From the NCBI GenBank assembly GCA_004001285.1, contig AP018697.1, forward strand, positions 1,798,001 to 1,862,000: 64,000 nucleotides of DNA, read 5' to 3'. The position numbers and the translations under genes were made by a program. The DNA is from Arthrobacter sp. MN05-02. GTDB taxonomy: Bacteria > Actinomycetota > Actinomycetes > Actinomycetales > Micrococcaceae. This document shows, in pieces, positions 29,267 through 37,629 of this stretch (the stretch's first letter is position 1; every line of letters starts with the position of its first letter). The notes beneath the pieces were generated by a model that did not search any database, was not told the DNA's origin, and worked only from the letters and a program-made list of their open reading frames with translations.

Positions 29267-30082
29267 GCCGCGGCTGGGGTTCTCGCCGACCTGCGTATCG
29301 AACTGCAGGACGCCAGGGAAGCACAGGCCGACGCTGAAGCCGCCATCGACCTGGACGCCCTGCAGGACGACATCGATGAAGCCCGTGCGGCACAGGTACG
29401 CATCCAGGCAGGAATCGACCTGGTCGCCCTGCGGGCATCCCTCGCCCTGGCGGTTGCCGCGGCAGGTGAAGGGCAGGAGGACGTCGATGCTGCCCAGGCG
29501 GATCTCGACGCCGCCCTGGTTGCGCTGGCCGCCGCTGAGGACGGTGTTGACGAAGCACGGGACGCACTGGCCGCCGCCGCGAACCTCGAAGCGATCATCG
29601 CGGCCAATGCGCGTCTGGCTGCCGCGGTCGCGGTCGCGAATGAGATCCGCATCGATGCTGACGCGGTCAACGTCGACCTCGGCGCCCTCGAGGGGCTCTT
29701 CGATGCGGCGATCGTCGCTTGCTCCGGCACGACCACGATCGACATCGACATCGACATCGACATCGATGGAGACGGCAACGTCGAGGTCATCGTCGATGGC
29801 GGCACCGGGACCGGGACCGGCGGCGGCAGCGGAATTGTCACCAGCACCGGCGGAACCGGCGGCAAGGGCTCGGCGCTCCCCGGGGCCAACCGTGGCATGA
29901 ACGTCCAGACTGGCACCACGGTGGAGAGCAGCTCCGTCAACGGGATCCCCCTGGGCGGGATGCTCGCCGCCAGCTTCGGGCTCCTCGCAGCAGCCGGTGT
30001 CTGGGCACGCCGCTCGCTGAAGATGAACGACCAGTAACCCCGGCTCCTTCCCCCTCGAAGGCACCTTCGATGAGGTGAATTC

Positions 30083-30125
30083 TCCGGCCCCGTCCTGCAG
30101 CCCCATCCTGCGGAGCGGGGCCGGA
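30083..30125 (+). terminator. hairpin after the coiled-coil gene
   Basis: CCGGCCCCG (30084-30092) pairs with CGGGGCCGG (30116-30124), plus one T-A pair, 46 bases after the stop codon. Confidence 0.6.
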
Positions 30126-30325
30126 CCACTTAACCCCCACCCGCACACGGCGAGGACATCATGGAGCAGCCATCCGAGCACCTCCATACCTCCGGTGACC
30201 GGGCAGCGCAGCAAACTCGTCGGACTGCCCCCCCGTCCGCTGCCCACCGAGCACGCCGGCCGGCACTGCCCGTGATGGCTGCCATGGGACTCGCCATCGC
30301 GATCGCCAGAACATCGCCTGCAGCA

Positions 30326-30412
30326 TCGCCCCGACCGGTCCAGTTTCCACACCACGACTGCACCTTCCGCGGCCTTCTGCCGGGCTCCGTCAGCAGCGCC
30401 TGCGTATCCCAT
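30326..30412 (-). pseudogene. possible serine-recombinase scrap
   Basis: In the 404-base gap 30126-30529 the minus strand reads MGYA (30401-30412), then after 14 residues VVVWKLDRSGR (30326-30358). Both are hallmark pieces of small serine recombinases (MGYARVST and VVWKLDRLGRS), normally about 60 residues apart. The match is short and could be chance. Nothing else is seen in the gap. Confidence 0.3.
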
Positions 30413-30529
30413 GCGCACTGCCCTGTCCGCGTCATCCGTGCGGACGCGCATCACGCGGCGAGCGAGGCGTGCTGCGGGCGCCGCCGTCGGCCTCTATCCG
30501 GAGCGGCGACGCGGGTCTACCGTGAGTGC

Positions 30530-31411
30530 ATGTCAAGGCCTCCCGATCACCCAGTCGGAAACGACACCGATACGACCGGCGTACTCATGCGGGACGTGAT
30601 GGGGCAGCTGCTCCGGAAGCTGAGATACGAGCCGACGGCGAAGCGGGTCCGCGCCACGCTCGGCGGGCAGACCGTCGTGGACACGACCCACGCGATGCTC
30701 GTGTGGGAGCCGCGCAGGGTCGTGCCCGGGTACGCCGTCCCGCACCAGGACATCAGCGCCGGCATTTCGTTCCGCACCTCACCGCCACTCGAGAACGGGC
30801 CGGTCGGTTTCATGCTGCCCGACCTGTCGACGACCCCCGTCTTCGACCCGCGGATCCCGTTCGACGTGCGCACGACCGCGGGCGAGCCGGTCGAGATACG
30901 CGTCGTTGGAACGGAGGCCGTCGCGTCCGGATTCCGCGCACGCGACCCCGGTCTCGCCGACTACGTGATCCTCGCATTCGGCGACTTCGACAGCTGGTTC
31001 GAGGAGGACGACGAGATCATCAGCCATCCGCACGACCCGTACGGTCGCATCGACATCCGAGGCACCTCCCGACACGTGCAGCTGATGCTCGACGGACACA
31101 TCCTCGCCGACACCACCCGCGCGCGGATGCTGTTCGAGACGACCCTGCCCACCCGGTACTACCTTCCGGTCGAGGACGTCGTGGCGCCGCTCGAGCCCAG
31201 CTCGACGCGGTCGATGTGCTCGTACAAGGGCTATGCGACCTGGTACTCCGCAAGAGTCGGAGACAGGAGGGTGGATGACATCGCATGGCAGTACGAGCAC
31301 CCCCTGAGTGACGCGGCCGACGTGCAGGACTACGTCGCGTTCCTCGACGAGCGGCTCGACCTCGTCATCGACGGCGAGCGGCAGAAACGCCCGGTCACTC
31401 CGTGGTCGTGA
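30530..31411 (+). CDS. protein with two DUF427 domains
   Basis: A 293-residue cytoplasmic protein. The first DUF427-like unit (about residues 30-115) has VRATLGGQTVVDTTHAM; the second (about 165-280) has MLDGHILADTTRARML, the conserved YYLPVEDV, and SYKGYATWYSARVGD followed by WQYEHPL. DUF427 proteins form small beta-rich folds of unknown function common in actinobacteria, usually with one or two copies. ATG at 30530 is preceded only weakly (no clear site), and an open frame reaches back to 30161; the chosen start matches the domain boundary. Confidence 0.85.
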   Translation: MSRPPDHPVGNDTDTTGVLMRDVMGQLLRKLRYEPTAKRVRATLGGQTVVDTTHAMLVWEPRRVVPGYAVPHQDISAGISFRTSPPLENGPVGFMLPDLSTTPVFDPRIPFDVRTTAGEPVEIRVVGTEAVASGFRARDPGLADYVILAFGDFDSWFEEDDEIISHPHDPYGRIDIRGTSRHVQLMLDGHILADTTRARMLFETTLPTRYYLPVEDVVAPLEPSSTRSMCSYKGYATWYSARVGDRRVDDIAWQYEHPLSDAADVQDYVAFLDERLDLVIDGERQKRPVTPWS

Positions 31412-31544
31412 AGTCCGTGGTCACGCCACTGCCGGTGGTCGACGTCGACACTTCGCGTCCGACCAGCTCAGGTCCACCACGGGCGAGAGGACGGCCCGGC
31501 CAGTACTTCCCATCACCCCCGGCAGTGCCGACTATGCTCGCGCC

Positions 31545-31970
31545 ATGGCCCAGCAACTGCACTTCATCACGGTCGCCACCCGCGACCTCGACGCCGCGCG
31601 ATCGTTCTACAGCGGATTGGGCTGGTCCCCTGCGCTCGACGTCCAGGGGGAGATCATCTTCTACCAGGTGGCGCCCGGTCTGCTCCTGGGACTGTTCCGA
31701 TCCGACAAGTTCGCGCAGGACGTGGGGCTCGATGTGGCGCCGGTACCGTCCGGGGTGACGCTGTCGCACAATGTCGACAGCCCCGACGAGGTCCGACAGC
31801 TGGTGGCCACGATGGCGGACGCCGGCGGCACCATCATCAAGGAGCCCCGCGACGGTGCCTTCGGGGGCATCTTCCACGCCCTGGTCCGGGACCCGAATGA
31901 CATCGTCTGGGAAATCGCCTTCAACCCCGGCTGGCGGATCGACGACGACGGTGCCGTCGTCATCGGCTGA
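31545..31970 (+). CDS. VOC family protein
   Basis: A 141-residue vicinal-oxygen-chelate protein: QLHFITVATRDLDAARSFYS at the start and GGIFHALVRDPNDIVWEIAF near the end. The fold is clear and the length normal. Members include glyoxalases and extradiol dioxygenases, but the substrate cannot be inferred. ATG at 31545 begins the conserved part; the longer open frame to 31308 runs over the end of the DUF427 gene. It stands 133 bases after that gene and before the leader of the sulfur operon. Confidence 0.87.
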   Translation: MAQQLHFITVATRDLDAARSFYSGLGWSPALDVQGEIIFYQVAPGLLLGLFRSDKFAQDVGLDVAPVPSGVTLSHNVDSPDEVRQLVATMADAGGTIIKEPRDGAFGGIFHALVRDPNDIVWEIAFNPGWRIDDDGAVVIG

Positions 31971-32384
31971 TCACGCGCTCGGTGGAATCCGCTCCCTGCG
32001 ATCGAATTTCCCCTCCCCCGCGTAATCGACGCCGACAATGCGCGGGCACCGCACTATCCGGTCATATTTCTTCTTATTGGCCGGACCGTCCGTTTCCCTG
32101 CCTATATTGAATGCAGCTTCAAGAGATGCGGTCGGAAAGCTCCGACTGGACCGCACACCAACCCCATGTTCCTGGGTGGTTCGGATGACGAAGCGGCCTT
32201 CGCCATGGCACGTGAGTGCCGGTCCGGCGCGGGCAAGAGCACACCGAAAGGCACTCCCGTGAGCTTCAACGCCCTCCCCTTCCCCTAGCAGGTACTGCGC
32301 GTCCAGCGCATCCTGTCGCTCTTTTCTCCCCTTTCCGGTGAATTCCGCCGTGCGCGGCACCGAACCCCCCAAGAGGAATTCTCC
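31971..32384 (+). promoter_or_regulatory. leader region of the organosulfur operon
   Basis: A 414-base stretch without a gene. A TATATT box is at 32103-32108 with a poor -35 (TTGGCC, 20 bases away). After it come a perfect hairpin (GTCGGA 32131-32136, AAGC loop, TCCGAC 32141-32146) and a long-range pair GAGTGCC (32214) with GGCACTC (32250-32256). A nine-codon frame (GTG 32259 to TAG 32288, Met-Ser-Phe-Asn-Ala-Leu-Pro-Phe-Pro) has GAAAGG seven bases upstream. This could be an attenuator or uORF; it does not match a SAM riboswitch. Confidence 0.45.
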
Positions 32385-34046
32385 ATGAATGCATCCGTAA
32401 TTCCCCCTGCCCGGAATCGCCGGCAGGCCCGCCGACTCACCGCGCTGTCGGCCGTCGCGCTGGTGGCCCTTGTCAGTGGCTGCGCCGGACCGGCGTCCTC
32501 CACGTCGGAGGCGACCGGCGAACCCGTGTCCGGCGGCGTCCTGGACGTCTCGATCTCGGCCGAACCGGGATGCCTCGACGGCCACGGCATCTCGGCGACC
32601 CAGCAGCAGTTCCTGGGACGCCTGATCTACGACAACGTGGTGACGCTGGACGAGAACGGGGACATCGCGCCCTACCTCGCGGAATCATGGGACATCTCCG
32701 AGGACGGCAGGACCTACACCTTCCACCTCAAGGAGGGCGTCACCTTCAGCGACGGCTCGCCGTGGAATGCGGAGGTCCTCGGCCAGAACTTCGAACACAT
32801 GCGGGACCCCGCCACGAAGTCGCCGCTCGCCGCCGCGTACATCGCCCCCTACGTGGACGGCACGGTCATCGACGAGTACACCTTCGAGGCCCACCTCGAA
32901 TACCCCTACACCCCGTTCCTCTACACCCTCGCGCAGTCCTGGCTCGGGATGAACTCGGGCAAGGCCATCGCGGAAGCTCCCGAGACCCTGTGCCAGCAGC
33001 CGATCGGGACCGGGCCCTTCACTGTCGCGGACTACCAGCCGGGCCAGAGCATCAGCTACACGAAGCGCGAGGGCTACGACTGGGCGCCGGAGTGGCTCGA
33101 GGGCGACGGCGAGGCATATCTCGACGGCGTCGAGGTGACCCTCGTCAGCGAGCCGGTGATCCGGCACCAGTCCCTCGTCTCGGGGCAGTACGACCTGACC
33201 GAGAACCTCGCACCGCAGAACGCGGCGGCCGTGCAGGCTAACCCGGACTTCACCTACGAGAACCTCCCCCGCACCGGCAGCCCCTACGTGCTGAGCTTCA
33301 ACCTCAGCCGTGCGCCGTTCGACGACCTCGCCGTCCGCCAGGCCTTCGCCGCCGCCGTGGATACCGCTGCGGTCACCGAGAGCCTGGGCTTCGGCACATA
33401 CACGCCGATCGACGGTTTCCTCTCGAAGGAGAGCAAGTACTACGACCCGACCGTCGAGGGCACGCTCACCCACGATCCCGAGCGCGCGAATCAGCTGCTC
33501 GACGACGCCGGCTGGTCCGGGCGCGACGGCGAGGGCTTCCGCACGAAGGACGGTCGACGGCTGGTCGTCGAGGTACCGACGGTGGAGAGCTCGACGCCGA
33601 GTCCCCTGCTGGTCCAGCTGCAGGGCGAGGCTCGCAAGGTCGGCTTCGACCTCCGGATCATCCAGCTGCCGCAGGCGCAGCTCAGCGAGCTGCGCTACGC
33701 CGGCGACTACGACGCGCTGGCCGGGGTATGGCACACGAACACCACAGACGTCCTGTTCATCCGGTACCACTCCTCGGAGATCACCGGCGAACGGATCGGC
33801 CAGAACTCGTCCTACGTCGACGACCCGGCCCTGGACGAACTGCTGCTGGCGGCCCGCGAGTCCGACGACGGACCGGAGGCGGAGGAAGCGTACTCGAAGG
33901 CGCAGCACCGGCTGCTCGAGATCGTGCCCGGCCTGCCCCTCTACGAGAACCCGAGCCAGTTCGCCTACGCCAAGACGGTCCATGATGTCGCCGTCGACAC
34001 ATCCCACCCCGTGCCCGTCCTGACCTATGCGTGGAAGGCGGAGTAG
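32385..34046 (+). CDS. ABC importer substrate-binding lipoprotein (SBP_bac_5)
   Basis: A 553-residue binding protein of the peptide/nickel/opine class. The signal peptide ends in the lipobox LVSGC with the lipidated Cys33. The rest has the family features: GGVLDVSISAEPGCLDGHGI near the start of the mature part, IGTGPF at about residue 206, and SFNLSRAPFDDLAVRQAFA. It captures the operon's substrate outside the membrane and hands it to the two permeases that follow (start codon of the first directly after its stop). In this context the substrate is more likely an organosulfur compound than a peptide. ATG follows AAGAGGAA. Confidence 0.94.
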   Translation: MNASVIPPARNRRQARRLTALSAVALVALVSGCAGPASSTSEATGEPVSGGVLDVSISAEPGCLDGHGISATQQQFLGRLIYDNVVTLDENGDIAPYLAESWDISEDGRTYTFHLKEGVTFSDGSPWNAEVLGQNFEHMRDPATKSPLAAAYIAPYVDGTVIDEYTFEAHLEYPYTPFLYTLAQSWLGMNSGKAIAEAPETLCQQPIGTGPFTVADYQPGQSISYTKREGYDWAPEWLEGDGEAYLDGVEVTLVSEPVIRHQSLVSGQYDLTENLAPQNAAAVQANPDFTYENLPRTGSPYVLSFNLSRAPFDDLAVRQAFAAAVDTAAVTESLGFGTYTPIDGFLSKESKYYDPTVEGTLTHDPERANQLLDDAGWSGRDGEGFRTKDGRRLVVEVPTVESSTPSPLLVQLQGEARKVGFDLRIIQLPQAQLSELRYAGDYDALAGVWHTNTTDVLFIRYHSSEITGERIGQNSSYVDDPALDELLLAARESDDGPEAEEAYSKAQHRLLEIVPGLPLYENPSQFAYAKTVHDVAVDTSHPVPVLTYAWKAE

Positions 34047-34979
34047 GTGCCGATCCTCCGACGCATCCTCACCCGCCTGCTGGTCGGCATCGGCGTGCTC
34101 TGGGGCGCGGCCACCCTGACCTTCCTCGCGGTCCACCTGATCCCGGGCGACACGGCCCTGCTGATCCTCGGCGGTCCGGACGCGCGGCCCACGGCCGAGA
34201 CCCTCGCCCAGGTCCGCAGCGACTACCTCCTCGACCAGCCGTTCATCGTGCAGTACGGCAGCTACCTCGGCAACCTGCTGCAGGGTGACCTGGGCCAGTC
34301 CTACCGGCTCCGGCTGCCCGTCACGGATGCCATCGGCCAGCAGATCGGCGCGACGGCGGCACTCGCGGCTGCGGCCGTCGCCGTCGCCCTCCCGCTGACC
34401 CTCGCCGTCGCCGTCCTGTCCGCGCAGCGGGCCAACTGGATCCGGTCGATCGTCTCCGGCGTCGAAGTGGTCCTCGCCGCGACACCGACCTTCATCATCG
34501 GGTTCGCCCTGCTGATCGTCTTCTCGTTCTCGCTGCGCTGGTTCCCGATCGGTGGCAACCAGGGCATGGCGGCGCTGGTCCTGCCGGCGCTCACGCTGGG
34601 CCTCGCCATCTTCGGGACGCTCTCGCAGGTCCTCCGCAACGAGCTCGAGGACGTACTGGAGCAACCCTTCATCCTCACGGCGAGGTCCCGCGGGATGCGC
34701 GACCTCCCGGTGCGCATGCGGCACGCACTCCGGCACGCCGCCATCCCGGTGATGACGATGTCAGGATTCGTCGTCGCCGCGCTCCTCGGCGGATCGGTCA
34801 TCGTCGAGACCCTGTTCAGCAGGCAGGGCATCGGTTCGCTGACACTGGCCTCCGTCTACAACAAGGACCTCCCCGTCATCATCGGCATCGTATTGCTCTC
34901 CGCCGCGGTGTACGTGGTGGTCAACCTGGTGATCGACCTCCTCTACACGCTCATCGACCCGAAAGTGGTGACAGCATGA
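34047..34979 (+). CDS. ABC importer permease, DppB type
   Basis: A 310-residue inner-membrane permease with six predicted helices; the first begins at about residue 9. It has the DppB/OppB pattern PGDTALLILGG near the N-terminus and the cytoplasmic EAA loop in the form RSRGMRDLPVRMRHALRHA. The GTG start directly follows the TAG of the binding-protein gene, and its end overlaps the next permease by four bases (ATGA), so the operon is translationally coupled. Confidence 0.93.
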   Translation: MPILRRILTRLLVGIGVLWGAATLTFLAVHLIPGDTALLILGGPDARPTAETLAQVRSDYLLDQPFIVQYGSYLGNLLQGDLGQSYRLRLPVTDAIGQQIGATAALAAAAVAVALPLTLAVAVLSAQRANWIRSIVSGVEVVLAATPTFIIGFALLIVFSFSLRWFPIGGNQGMAALVLPALTLGLAIFGTLSQVLRNELEDVLEQPFILTARSRGMRDLPVRMRHALRHAAIPVMTMSGFVVAALLGGSVIVETLFSRQGIGSLTLASVYNKDLPVIIGIVLLSAAVYVVVNLVIDLLYTLIDPKVVTA

Positions 34980-35893
34980 GCATCACCTCGCGCCCTGCTC
35001 CCCCCGACGCGGTTCCCCTGGCGCCGACGCCTCCGGCTCCTCCTGCCATCCCCGTCCGCGGGCTCCGCGTCCGGCGAGCGCGACGATGGCGCGTCAGGCC
35101 CGGCATCCTGCTGGCCTCGGCCTTCCTCCTGTGGCTGGCGGCGGCGGTCCTGGCACCGGGTCTGCTCTCCTCGGCTAATCCGTACGCGGTGGATCCCTCC
35201 CGGAGCTTCGAAGCGCCGAACGGGACGGCCTGGTTCGGTACCGACGACTCCGGTGCGGACAACTACTCCCGGATCGTGCACGGTGCCGCCACCTCGCTGT
35301 ACATCGGACTCGGCGCGACGGCGATCGGCGTGCTGGGCGGGACGGCCATCGGTCTCCTCGCCGGGCTCAACGGGCGCCTGGTCGAGGCATCCGTGATGCG
35401 CTTCCTCGACGTCACCCTCGCCATCCCGGAGATCCTGCTCGCGCTGGTGGTCATCGGCATCATCGGCGACGGCACGGAGAATGCGATCCTCGCGATCGGG
35501 GCGGGCAGCATCGCCTACTACGCCCGGATCACCAGGGCGCAGACGCACCTCGTCCGGCGGTCCGGCTATGTCGAGGCGGCCCGTACGCTGGGGCTGCCCG
35601 CCTGGCGGGTGCTCCTGACGCACATCGTCCCGAACGTCATCAAGCCGGTGCTGGTCCTGGCGACCATCGGGGTGGGATCCGCCATCGGTGCCGGTGCGTC
35701 CCTCAGCTTCCTCGGACTCGGCACGCCTCCCCCGGCCCCCGAGTGGGGCGCGATGCTCTCGGCGGGGCGCAACTTCATCTCCAACGCCCCCTGGATGATC
35801 ACGATCCCCGCGGCGTTCCTTGTTGCCACCGTCCTGTCCATCACCGTTCTCGGGCGTGAACTCCGGCGCCGCTCCGAAGGAAGGCTCGCATGA
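34976..35893 (+). CDS. ABC importer permease, DppC type
   Basis: A 305-residue permease with a Pro/Arg-rich N-terminus, a first helix at about residues 41-62 and five more helices. The DppC pattern is present: FGTDDSGADNYSRIVHGAAT and the EAA loop AARTLGLPAWRVLLTHIVPN. With the DppB-type protein it forms the membrane channel. It starts with an ATGA overlap with the gene before and ends with another ATGA overlap with the ATPase gene. Confidence 0.93.
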   Translation: MSITSRPAPPDAVPLAPTPPAPPAIPVRGLRVRRARRWRVRPGILLASAFLLWLAAAVLAPGLLSSANPYAVDPSRSFEAPNGTAWFGTDDSGADNYSRIVHGAATSLYIGLGATAIGVLGGTAIGLLAGLNGRLVEASVMRFLDVTLAIPEILLALVVIGIIGDGTENAILAIGAGSIAYYARITRAQTHLVRRSGYVEAARTLGLPAWRVLLTHIVPNVIKPVLVLATIGVGSAIGAGASLSFLGLGTPPPAPEWGAMLSAGRNFISNAPWMITIPAAFLVATVLSITVLGRELRRRSEGRLA

Positions 35894-37629
35894 GCTCCGT
35901 ACCGATCCTCGCAGCCGCTGCCGGCATCGCCGGACCGGCCGGAGCGGCGCCGCCCGTCGTCGAACTCGACGGACTGACGGTCTCCTTCGGCCGTGGCGTC
36001 CACCGGCGGGAGGTCGTCCGGGACGTCAGCCTGTCGATCCGGCCGGGCGAATGCCTGGCGCTCGTCGGCGAGTCCGGATCCGGCAAGTCCGTGACGGCCC
36101 GGACCCTGGTGGGACTGACCGGTCCCGGCGCCCACGTCGGATCCCGCAGCCGGCGCTTCGACGGCCAGGACGCCTCGGGTTGGGGCGAACGGCAGTGGGC
36201 CCGTGTGCGGGGCAGGGAGGCCGGCTTCATCCTGCAGGACGCGCTGTCCTCACTCGATTCCCTGCGGACCGTGGGCGATGAGGTGGGCGAGGTGCTCCGC
36301 CTGCACAGCGCCCTCGACCGCACGGGGCGGCGCCGGCGCGTCGTCGAGCTCCTGGCGTCCGTCGGTGTCCCGGAACCCGAGGTCCGCGCGAGCCAGTACC
36401 CGCACCAGTTGTCGGGCGGCCTCCGCCAGCGGGCGCTGATCGCCTCCGCCATCGCGGCGGACCCCCGGTTCCTCATCGCGGACGAACCGACGACGGCGCT
36501 GGACGCGACCATCGCCGCTCAGGTCCTGCGGCTGCTCGGACAGCTGAAGGGTGCCCGGACCGGGATGCTCGTCGTCAGTCACGACCTGGCGGTCGTCGCG
36601 GACCTCGCCGACCGCGTCGCGGTGATGCGCAACGGCGTCATCGTGGAGGAGGGCCGCGTCCAGGCCGTCCTGCAGGATCCCCGGCATCCCTACACGCAGG
36701 GGCTGCTGGCCGCCATCCCGTCGAGGACGTCGCGCGGCTCCCGGCTCACGGGAGGTGCGCGGTCCGTTCCCGAACCCGTAACGCCGGCCACGACGTCCAC
36801 CGGTACCGGCAGCCGCGACGACACAGCCGCGTCCCCGCCGGTACTGCTGACGGTCGAGGGCATCGGCAAGAGCTACCCCGGCCCCGACGGACGCCGACGC
36901 ACGGCGGTCGACGACGTGTCCTTCGCCCTCCAGGCGGGGACCACCCTGGGCATCGTGGGCGAGTCGGGCTCCGGCAAGAGCACGGTGGCGCGCATCGCGC
37001 TCGGCGTCGAGGCGCCCGACACCGGTGCCGTGCGACTGCACGGCCGCACCTGGCAGGAGCACCGCGCCTCCCGGGACCTCACGGCGCGACGATCCGTCCA
37101 GATGATCTACCAGGATCCCCTGCAGTCGTTCGACCCGCGCAAGACGGTCCGTCAGGTCGTGGGGCAGGCAGCTGCCGCCGCCGGCACTCCCCGGGGCTCC
37201 CTCGCGGCACGGGTCCTCGAACTCCTGGACCTCGTCGGCCTTCCCGCGGACAGGGCACGCAGCCGCCCGCTCGACCTCTCCGGGGGCCAGCGGCAACGCG
37301 TCGCCATCGCCCGTGCCCTCGCCGCCGATCCCGAGGTCATCATCTGCGACGAGCCGGTGTCCGCCCTCGACGTCACCGTCCAGGCCCGCATCCTCGATCT
37401 CCTGACGGACCTGCAGGACCGCTTCTCCCTGAGCTACCTCTTCATCTCCCACGACCTCGGCGTCATCCAGCACGTCAGCAACGAGGTCCTCGTCCTCAAG
37501 GACGGCGCCGTCCTCGACCACGGCCCCGTCGACGACGTCTTCGACGCCCCGCAGTACGACTACACGCGGCAGCTCATCCGCGCCATCCCCCAGCTCCCCG
37601 CCTTCCGGAAGGACCAGGTCCACCCATGA
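35890..37629 (+). CDS. ABC importer ATPase with two fused nucleotide-binding domains
   Basis: A 579-residue fusion of DppD- and DppF-like ATPases that powers the importer. Domain one has Walker A GESGSGKSVTA, signature LSGGLRQRALIASA and Walker B LIADEPTTALD; domain two has GESGSGKSTVA, LSGGQRQRVAIARA and IICDEPVSALD. Both carry an oligopeptide-type C-terminal end. A Thr/Pro-rich linker of about 40 residues joins them. In most relatives these are two genes, but fused forms are common in actinobacteria. Confidence 0.94.
   Translation: MSSVPILAAAAGIAGPAGAAPPVVELDGLTVSFGRGVHRREVVRDVSLSIRPGECLALVGESGSGKSVTARTLVGLTGPGAHVGSRSRRFDGQDASGWGERQWARVRGREAGFILQDALSSLDSLRTVGDEVGEVLRLHSALDRTGRRRRVVELLASVGVPEPEVRASQYPHQLSGGLRQRALIASAIAADPRFLIADEPTTALDATIAAQVLRLLGQLKGARTGMLVVSHDLAVVADLADRVAVMRNGVIVEEGRVQAVLQDPRHPYTQGLLAAIPSRTSRGSRLTGGARSVPEPVTPATTSTGTGSRDDTAASPPVLLTVEGIGKSYPGPDGRRRTAVDDVSFALQAGTTLGIVGESGSGKSTVARIALGVEAPDTGAVRLHGRTWQEHRASRDLTARRSVQMIYQDPLQSFDPRKTVRQVVGQAAAAAGTPRGSLAARVLELLDLVGLPADRARSRPLDLSGGQRQRVAIARALAADPEVIICDEPVSALDVTVQARILDLLTDLQDRFSLSYLFISHDLGVIQHVSNEVLVLKDGAVLDHGPVDDVFDAPQYDYTRQLIRAIPQLPAFRKDQVHP

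Larger units (their letters stand above)
27353..30037 (+). pseudogene. giant Ala-rich coiled-coil surface protein with an in-frame stop
   Basis: One 894-codon frame interrupted by a single TAA at 28217-28219. The start ATG at 27353 follows AAAGGGGAAA and gives a signal peptide ending near APASA-A. Nearly all the rest is Ala/Asp/Glu/Leu-rich heptad coiled coil with two 21-residue tandem repeat arrays. The end holds an Ile-Asp alternation (IDIDIDIDIDGDG), a Gly-rich linker, a sortase-like MNVQTG and a final hydrophobic helix followed by RR and a short tail, so it was built to be anchored at the envelope. With the stop, only a 288-residue secreted piece without anchor is made, unless the codon is read through or is a base error. 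Adhesin or stalk role is inferred. Confidence 0.8.

Noticed and set aside
31971..32384. A SAM riboswitch before the sulfur operon
   Set aside because: Hairpins are present, but the conserved CCGGCAACC-type core of SAM-I/SAM-IV riboswitches is not.
32685..34736. A 683-residue minus-strand frame over the binding-protein and permease genes
   Set aside because: Composition is that of a GC shadow (Arg, Gly, Glu, Val blocks); the plus strand carries known importer genes.
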